In this document: piece by piece, positions 22,957-27,389 of the stretch
Layout of the letters: each line of letters begins with the position of its first letter
How positions within the stretch are numbered: the first letter of the stretch is position 1
NCBI GenBank assembly: GCA_964568815.1
Contig: CAZMRY010000010.1
Coordinates: 1-27,389 of the forward strand
DNA: 27,389 nucleotides
Direction: 5' to 3'
Source of the DNA: RGIG8700 sp964568815
GTDB lineage: Bacteria; Bacillota; Clostridia; RGIG6154
Made by a program: the position numbers and the translations under genes
Notes under the pieces: generated by a model
Databases searched by the model: none
The model's input: only the letters and a program-made list of their open reading frames with translations
Told to the model about the DNA's origin: nothing

Positions 22957-23805
22957 ATGAAAATTTCAACAGAAATTGCATCATCGGCAAGAATTGTCGG
23001 AGAAGAAAAGGCAGTTGAGTATATTGCCAAGGCAGGTTTTGACGCCTGGGATTTTTCAATGACAGCAATGTGCAAATACGATTGGACAAATAAGTGCCTT
23101 TTGGATAATGACCATCCTCTTGCAGGAGATAACTATCTTGCGTTTGCAAGAAAGCTTAAACAAATAGGTTTTGACAACGGTATACACTGTAACCAGTCAC
23201 ACGCACCATTCCCTACATACTGTGACGAAATCAGAGGATATCTTAAAAGAGCAATAGAATGTACTGCAGAGGCAGGGGGAGAAATCTGTATAATCCATCC
23301 TGATAATTATAAATCGGCTGAAGAAAATGCAGAAATTTATTTTGAACTTTTACCTTTTGCCAAAGAATGCGGAGTTAAAATTGCAACAGAAAATATGTTT
23401 AACTGGAATTACGGTCCTGCACCTGCGGCTTGTTCTTCACCTGAAAGCTTTGTTAAGCATCTGGAGACTGTGAATGATGATTATTTTGTAGCATGTCTTG
23501 ATATAGGTCATGCAGAGCTTAAATCCCTTAACACAAGTGCTGTAGAAATGATAAAAGCAATTGGAGACAAGCTTCAGGCACTCCATATTCACGATAATGA
23601 CAACAAAGGTGATTGCCACCAGATACCATTTTCAATGAATATAGACTTTAATGCAGTAACAAAAGCACTAAAAGAAATTAATTATAAAGGCTATCTTACT
23701 CTTGAGGCAGATGCATATCTTAAAGAATATGATGAAACAAATGTGTTTGAAGGAATTAAAAAATTAGCAGAGTCAGCTAAAAAAATATCAGAAATGATGA
23801 AATGA
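22957..23805 (+). CDS. sugar phosphate isomerase/epimerase-like TIM-barrel protein
   Basis: 282 residues from ATG 22957, seven bases after the gap; its ribosome site is inside the gap, so the start is the first visible one, supported by the normal N-terminus (MKISTEIASSARIVGEEKAV). It belongs to the xylose-isomerase-like/AP-endonuclease-2 barrel group. Likely metal-site segments in order: IHPDN near 107-111, IATENMF near 143-149, CLDIGHAELK near 177-186, ALHIHDND near 209-216, TLEAD near 247-251. The substrate is not predictable from sequence; a sugar epimerase is the family default. It ends at its own terminator, so it need not be cotranscribed with the amino-sugar genes. Confidence 0.85.
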   Translation: MKISTEIASSARIVGEEKAVEYIAKAGFDAWDFSMTAMCKYDWTNKCLLDNDHPLAGDNYLAFARKLKQIGFDNGIHCNQSHAPFPTYCDEIRGYLKRAIECTAEAGGEICIIHPDNYKSAEENAEIYFELLPFAKECGVKIATENMFNWNYGPAPAACSSPESFVKHLETVNDDYFVACLDIGHAELKSLNTSAVEMIKAIGDKLQALHIHDNDNKGDCHQIPFSMNIDFNAVTKALKEINYKGYLTLEADAYLKEYDETNVFEGIKKLAESAKKISEMMK

Positions 23806-23813
23806 TGTAAATG

Positions 23814-23848
23814 AAAGTATGCAAAAAGGTTGCATGCTTTTATTTTTT
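23814..23848 (+). terminator. terminator after the isomerase-like gene
   Basis: An 11-bp stem, 23814-23824 with 23830-23840 (one G-T wobble), has a 5-nt loop and the T-rich tail TATTTTTT. A short GCAACC-AAA-GGTTGC inverted repeat lies at 23881-23895 in the same spacer. Confidence 0.8.
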
Positions 23849-23978
23849 GTGTTAAATTTAAAGTGCGGCAAGAGATAAAAGCAACCAAAGGTTGCGAAAT
23901 ATTCAAATAAAAGTTGGTAGATAATATGTATGAGCTTTGATATTATTAATATAATAAATATAAGGAGCGTTGATATTA

Positions 23979-25592
23979 ATGAAAATAGGCGAAAAAATAG
24001 CAAATCTTCGTATTATGGCAGGAATGTCACAGGAACAGCTTGCAGAAAGCTTAGAGGTTTCAAGACAGTCTGTTTCAAAGTGGGAAATGGACCAGGCACT
24101 TCCGCAGATAGATAAAGTGCTTCAGCTTTGTGAACTTTTTAAAATTTCGACAGACAGTCTTTTAAAAGAAAAAATTGAAATTTCAAATAATGAAAAAAAG
24201 GGTAACAAATATTTTGGTACAGATGGTTTCAGAGGTGAGGCAAATATAACCCTTACATCTATGCAGGCATATAAAGTGGGAAGATTTTTAGGCTGGTATT
24301 ATCAGTCATCTCTTTCAGGATGCACAAAAAGTAATCACAGACCAAAGATTGTTATTGGAAAAGATACGAGAAGGTCAAGCTACATGCTTGAATACTCAAT
24401 TGTTGCAGGTATAACAGCATCAGGTGCAGATGCATATATGCTTCATGTTACCACAACCCCAAGCGTTTCTTATGTTACAAGACAGGAGGAGTTTGACTGC
24501 GGTATTATGATAACCGCCTCCCATAATCCTTTTTACGATAACGGTATTAAGGTTATTAACAAATATGGTGAAAAGCTTGACGATAATACAACAGCACTTA
24601 TTGAGGCATATATTGACGGCGACCTTTTGGCACTTGGTGTTACAGGAGAAGACTTACCTCTTGCAACAAGAGAGAGAACAGGCTGTATTATAGACTATTC
24701 ATCAGGAAGAAACAGATACCTTGGTTATCTTATTTCACTTGCATCTCATTCATATAAAAACTTAAAAATCGGTCTTGACTGTGCCAATGGTGCATCATGG
24801 ATGATTGCAAAATCAGTGTTCGGAGCTCTGGGTGCACAGACAGTTGTAATAGGCGCAGAGCCTGATGGACTTAATGTTAACGAAAACTGCGGTTCAACCC
24901 ATATTGAAAATCTTTGCAGACTTGTAAAGGAACAGCATCTTGATGTGGGTTTTGCTTTTGATGGTGATGCAGACAGATGTATTGCAGTTGACAGCAATGG
25001 CGAAATAGTAGACGGCGATAAAATGCTCTATATTTTAGGTAAAAGACTTAAATCAAGAGGTATGCTTAACCACGATACGGTTGTTGCAACCATTATGTCA
25101 AACAGCGGATTTTTCGCAAGCCTTGAAGAAATCGGCATAAAATGTGAGCAAACTAATGTGGGCGACAGATTTGTTTACGAGTGTATGCAGGAAAAAGGCT
25201 ATGCCCTTGGCGGTGAACAGTCAGGCCATATTATAATTAAAAAATATGCAACAACAGGTGACGGTATTTTAACCGCAATTATGATTGCAGAAGAAATATG
25301 CGACTCAAAGCTGTCTTTGTCAGAGCTTGCATCACCTGTTAAGCTTTATCCTCAGTACACCAAAAATATAAGGGTTAAGGATAAGCCAGCGGTGTTTAAA
25401 GATAAAGAAGTTCTAGAAAGTAAAGATGCAGTTGAAAAGCTGATTGCAGGCAAGGGAAGAGCACTTCTTCGTCAGAGCGGTACAGAGCCTGTTGTAAGAA
25501 TTATGATTGAAGCAGAAAGTGAAGAAAAATGTGTTGAATACGCGCAGATGATTGCAGACACAATAATAAAGGGAGGTCACAGCGTTGAATAA
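23979..25592 (+). CDS. glmM: XRE helix-turn-helix domain fused to phosphoglucosamine mutase
   Basis: 537 residues from ATG 23979 (AAGGAG at 23962-23967, 11 nt away). Residues 1-65 are a complete XRE/Cro-CI helix-turn-helix (MSQEQLAESLEVSRQSVSKWE at 16-36). From Asn76 the protein is GlmM (GlcN-6-P to GlcN-1-P): KYFGTDGFRG 77-86, phosphoserine loop TASHNP with Ser181, metal loop DGDADR 328-333, sugar loop GEQSGH 412-417, phosphate loop RQSGTEPVVR 498-507. All active-site motifs are intact. Plain GlmM is about 450 residues and starts at the KYFGTDG equivalent. The linker (66-75) has no in-frame ATG, GTG or TTG, so a separate enzyme cannot easily be translated. A DNA-binding enzyme that senses its substrate is a reasonable inference. 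Confidence 0.9.
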   Translation: MKIGEKIANLRIMAGMSQEQLAESLEVSRQSVSKWEMDQALPQIDKVLQLCELFKISTDSLLKEKIEISNNEKKGNKYFGTDGFRGEANITLTSMQAYKVGRFLGWYYQSSLSGCTKSNHRPKIVIGKDTRRSSYMLEYSIVAGITASGADAYMLHVTTTPSVSYVTRQEEFDCGIMITASHNPFYDNGIKVINKYGEKLDDNTTALIEAYIDGDLLALGVTGEDLPLATRERTGCIIDYSSGRNRYLGYLISLASHSYKNLKIGLDCANGASWMIAKSVFGALGAQTVVIGAEPDGLNVNENCGSTHIENLCRLVKEQHLDVGFAFDGDADRCIAVDSNGEIVDGDKMLYILGKRLKSRGMLNHDTVVATIMSNSGFFASLEEIGIKCEQTNVGDRFVYECMQEKGYALGGEQSGHIIIKKYATTGDGILTAIMIAEEICDSKLSLSELASPVKLYPQYTKNIRVKDKPAVFKDKEVLESKDAVEKLIAGKGRALLRQSGTEPVVRIMIEAESEEKCVEYAQMIADTIIKGGHSVE

Positions 25593-26250
25593 GCTTGTAG
25601 AAACAAAAGATTTGTTTGAATGTAAAACTGTCTACCTTGAAAAGCTTTTTAATGACCATAAATACCCATGGGAAATGCTACCCAATATAAAAGGCTATAT
25701 AAATGAGCTTATAGAAAAGGGATTTGATGGCTTTGAGAAAATTGCGGAGGGCGTTTATGTGGGCAAAAATGTTAAAATCTATCCCACAGCTGTAATTGAA
25801 GGTCCTGCAATTATCGGAGAGGGTACAGAAATCCGTCCTGGAGCATTTATAAGGGGTTCAGTTATAACAGGTGCAAACTGTGTTATAGGAAATTCATCCG
25901 AACTTAAAAACTGTGTACTTCTTGAAAAGGTTCAGGTGCCTCACTATAACTATGTAGGTGACTCTGTCCTTGGCAATAAGGCACATATGGGAGCAGGCTC
26001 AATCTGTTCAAACTTAAAATCAGATGGAAAAGCAGTTGTAATTCACGGTGACGAGGAATATGAAACAGGTCTTCGTAAAATCGGCGGCATACTTGCTGAC
26101 GGAGCGGATATAGGTTGTGGATGTGTATTAAACCCAGGAACAGTTATCGGTAAGAATACATCGGTATATCCTCTAAATGCATTAAGAGGTGTATTTCCGG
26201 CAGACAGTATAGTAAAATCTCAGAACAATATAACAGAAAGAAGGAATTAA
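25585..26250 (+). CDS. stand-alone GlmU C-domain-like left-handed beta-helix acyltransferase
   Basis: 221 residues from TTG 25585, overlapping the glmM stop by eight bases; GGGAGG at 25571-25576 with an 8-nt spacer fixes this start. Residues 1-55 form a helical cap. Residues 56-215 are hexapeptide repeats of a left-handed beta-helix (VYVGKNVKIYPTAVIEGPAIIGEGTEIRPGAFI). The segment VPHYNYVGDSVLG (118-130) followed by MGAGSICSN matches the GlmU acetyltransferase active site: His120 and Tyr123 align with catalytic His and Tyr, Asn143 with a conserved Asn. The pyrophosphorylase half of GlmU is absent. Coupled to glmM, it most likely acetylates GlcN-1-P. Such proteins are often labelled UDP-GlcNAc pyrophosphorylase, which this one cannot be. 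Confidence 0.8.
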   Translation: MNKLVETKDLFECKTVYLEKLFNDHKYPWEMLPNIKGYINELIEKGFDGFEKIAEGVYVGKNVKIYPTAVIEGPAIIGEGTEIRPGAFIRGSVITGANCVIGNSSELKNCVLLEKVQVPHYNYVGDSVLGNKAHMGAGSICSNLKSDGKAVVIHGDEEYETGLRKIGGILADGADIGCGCVLNPGTVIGKNTSVYPLNALRGVFPADSIVKSQNNITERRN

Positions 26251-26251
26251 T

Positions 26252-26953
26252 ATGAATTATATAGAAGTTGAAAGCTATGAAGAATTAAGCAGAAAGGCAG
26301 CAGACATAATTGCATCGCAGGTGAAATCAAAGCCTGAAAGCATTTTAGGTCTTGCAACAGGCTCAAGCCCGCTCGGAACATATAAATACCTTGCTGAAAA
26401 CAAAGAACTTGATTTTTCAAAGGTTACATCAATAAACCTTGATGAATATGTAGGACTTACAGGTGACAATGACCAGAGCTACCGTTATTTTATGAACACA
26501 AATCTCTTCTCTAAAATAAATATCAGAAAAGAATATACCTTTGTACCAAATGGTTGTGCAGAGGATGTTGAAAAAGAGTGCAGAGAGTATGACGAAAGAA
26601 TTGAAAAGCTTGGCGGAATAGACATTCAGCTTTTAGGCATAGGTCTTGACGGTCATATAGGCTTTAACGAGCCTGATGATGTGTTCACAAAGGAAACTCA
26701 CCTTGTAGACTTAGACCCATCAACCATTGAGGCGAATGCAAGATTTTTTGCATCAAAGGATGATGTGCCAAAGAAAGCAATAACAATGGGTATGGGCGGA
26801 ATAATGACAGCAAAAAAAGTTCTTCTTATTGCCAATGGCAAAAACAAAGAGGAAATAGTTAAAAAGGCATTCTTCGGACCTATAACACCAAAAATTCCTG
26901 CATCAATTCTCCAGCTTCACCCTGATGTAACAGTTATATATTCTGCAAACTAA
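26252..26953 (+). CDS. nagB: glucosamine-6-phosphate deaminase
   Basis: 233 residues; ATG 26252 is 1 nt past the previous stop, and AAGGA lies inside the end of that gene. It converts GlcN-6-P to fructose-6-P and ammonia. Motifs: phosphate-binding LGLATGSSPLGTY (32-44), SINLDEYVGL with catalytic-base Asp64 (60-69), GIGLDGHIGFNEP with His135 and Glu140 (129-141), and TIEANARFF. The length matches the short Gram-positive NagB type rather than the allosteric enterobacterial one. Third gene of the amino-sugar operon. Its presence beside glmM pairs the two enzymes that compete for GlcN-6-P. Confidence 0.95.
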   Translation: MNYIEVESYEELSRKAADIIASQVKSKPESILGLATGSSPLGTYKYLAENKELDFSKVTSINLDEYVGLTGDNDQSYRYFMNTNLFSKINIRKEYTFVPNGCAEDVEKECREYDERIEKLGGIDIQLLGIGLDGHIGFNEPDDVFTKETHLVDLDPSTIEANARFFASKDDVPKKAITMGMGGIMTAKKVLLIANGKNKEEIVKKAFFGPITPKIPASILQLHPDVTVIYSAN

Positions 26954-27022
26954 ACAAATTGCAATAAAATCATAGTGTTCAAATCCCTTATTGAATACTA
27001 AATGGTCTGAAGCAAAATTAAT

Positions 27023-27116
27023 ATTTATGCATCAAAATAAATTTTTCCGTTGTAGGGGCGGATATTATCCGCCCGCGGGCGACTGATAGTCGCCCCTACG
27101 TCCATTATTTATGCAT
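27023..27116. mobile_element. GC-rich double-hairpin element with flanking 10-bp direct repeats
   Basis: GTAGGGGCG (27052-27060) and CGCCCCTAC (27091-27099) are inverted ends. Between them lie two inner palindromes, GGCGGAT-ATT-ATCCGCC and GGGCGACT-GAT-AGTCGCCC, giving a cruciform-like fold. The 48-bp core is far more GC-rich than its surroundings. ATTTATGCAT occurs at 27023-27032 and 27107-27116, bracketing it as a target-site duplication might. It resembles REP/MITE-type intergenic elements; no transposase is present. Confidence 0.5.
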
Positions 27117-27233
27117 ATCTATACATTTTGCTACAGGCCCTTGGCGCACCAAAAGGGATACGGCTTTGCCGTCTTGCTCGTCGACCGAAAGCTATGCTTT
27201 CAGTACCCGACTCACACCAAAAAGCTGAAAAAC

Positions 27234-27256
27234 TTGCCACAGGCAACTTTTTTTTA
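27234..27256 (+). terminator. terminator-like hairpin in the repeat region
   Basis: Short stem TTGCC-ACA-GGCAA followed by CT and eight T residues. No gene directly upstream explains it; nagB ends 280 nt earlier without a closer terminator. Confidence 0.5.
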
Positions 27257-27298
27257 ACGCTTTTTGCCCCCTCGGTGTTCGAATCTCTCTTGAATACT

Positions 27299-27336
27299 TA
27301 AAAACGGAGTTTACCCAAATGGGTAACTCCGTTTTT
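27299..27336. terminator. bidirectional terminator-like hairpin between repeat copies
   Basis: ACGGAGT pairs with ACTCCGT, extended by A/T runs at the base and by TACCC/GGGTA at the tip with one bulged T; loop AAAT. Both flanks are A/T runs. It abuts the second repeat copy. Confidence 0.6.
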
Positions 27337-27389
27337 GGCGCACCAAAAGGGATACGGCTTTGCCGTCTTGCTCGTCGACCGAAAGCTAT

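Larger units (their letters stand above)
26954..27389. other. non-coding repeat-rich region after nagB
   Basis: 436 bases without a supportable gene on either strand. Besides the elements listed separately it holds two related segments, GTGTTCAAATCCC at 26975 and GTGTTCGAATCTC at 27275, each followed by TTGAATACT. These contain the tRNA T-loop-like string GTTCRAATC, but no tRNA cloverleaf can be drawn around either. Confidence 0.6.
27141..27389. repeat. 55-bp direct repeat with 194-bp period
   Basis: The 55 bases at 27141-27195 recur without mismatch at 27335-27389, where the window ends, so the true repeat may be longer. The unit contains short inverted repeats (ACGGC-TTT-GCCGT, GAAAGC-TAT-GCTTTC). 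The spacer carries two terminator-like hairpins. No ORF is present. It looks like the start of an intergenic repeat cluster. Confidence 0.8.

Noticed and set aside
21669..23018. ORF running from ftsZ through the N block
   Set aside because: Translation across unknown bases is an artefact; ftsZ is supported only to 22850, and the isomerase-like gene starts afresh at 22957 in its own frame.
25585..26250. UDP-GlcNAc pyrophosphorylase annotation
   Set aside because: No nucleotidyltransferase domain is present; only the left-handed beta-helix acyltransferase half is encoded.
26975..27000. tRNA gene or fragment at GTTCAAATC (and GTTCGAATC at 27279)
   Set aside because: Only the T-loop-like string is present; flanking bases do not pair as a T stem and no anticodon or acceptor arm can be drawn.
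27141..27389. CRISPR array
   Set aside because: The repeats are 55 bp or longer with a spacer of about 139 bp that contains terminators; only two copies; not CRISPR geometry.

Overview
The window looks like a chromosomal segment of a low-GC, AT-rich Clostridia-type Firmicute, probably from a metagenome assembly because it holds a run of exactly 100 Ns at 22851-22950. Evidence: an mraZ-led division and cell-wall cluster with clostridial gene content, a MurE with the meso-DAP motif DNPR, an SLH-domain surface protein, a rubrerythrin, purine-rich Shine-Dalgarno sites, TTG/GTG starts, and near-consensus sigma-A promoters with 17-bp spacers. No tRNA, rRNA, CRISPR array or transposase was recognised.

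Region 1 (1-1800) is accessory. It holds the tail of an EamA/DMT-type transporter; a near-perfect promoter driving a pseudoknot-prone RNA that ends in a hairpin just before a PBECR4-type nuclease-like gene; a second strong promoter driving a rod-shaped leader with competing hairpins in front of an 80-residue orphan gene; and a further compact hairpin. Region 2 (1820-10053, all minus strand) holds rubrerythrin, a secreted YcdB/YcdC-like SLH protein, and a glycogen operon transcribed glgA-glgP-GH13 hydrolase. glgP and the hydrolase overlap by one base.

Region 3 (10199-22850, plus strand) is the dcw cluster: mraZ, rsmH, ftsL-like, PASTA-PBP (FtsI/SpoVD type), murE, murF, mraY, ftsW/spoVE, murA, ftsQ/divIB, then ftsZ on its own promoter after a terminator. 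MraZ-type AAAGTGG repeats sit in the mraZ leader. murD, murG, murB, murC, ftsA and sepF are absent from the cluster in this window. The murA Shine-Dalgarno is buried in a 12-bp hairpin, and a 21-bp palindrome is present twice upstream of ftsZ.

Region 4 (22951-26953) holds a sugar-phosphate isomerase-like TIM barrel, then a tight amino-sugar operon: an XRE helix-turn-helix domain fused in frame to phosphoglucosamine mutase, a stand-alone GlmU-C-like left-handed beta-helix protein, and nagB. GlcN-6-P is the branch point: GlmM and the acyltransferase send it to UDP-GlcNAc and peptidoglycan, while NagB returns it to fructose-6-P. The HTH-GlmM fusion is the most striking protein in the window. Region 5 (26954-27389) is non-coding and repeat-rich: a GC-rich double-hairpin element flanked by 10-bp direct repeats, and a 55-bp direct repeat with a 194-bp period that runs off the window end.
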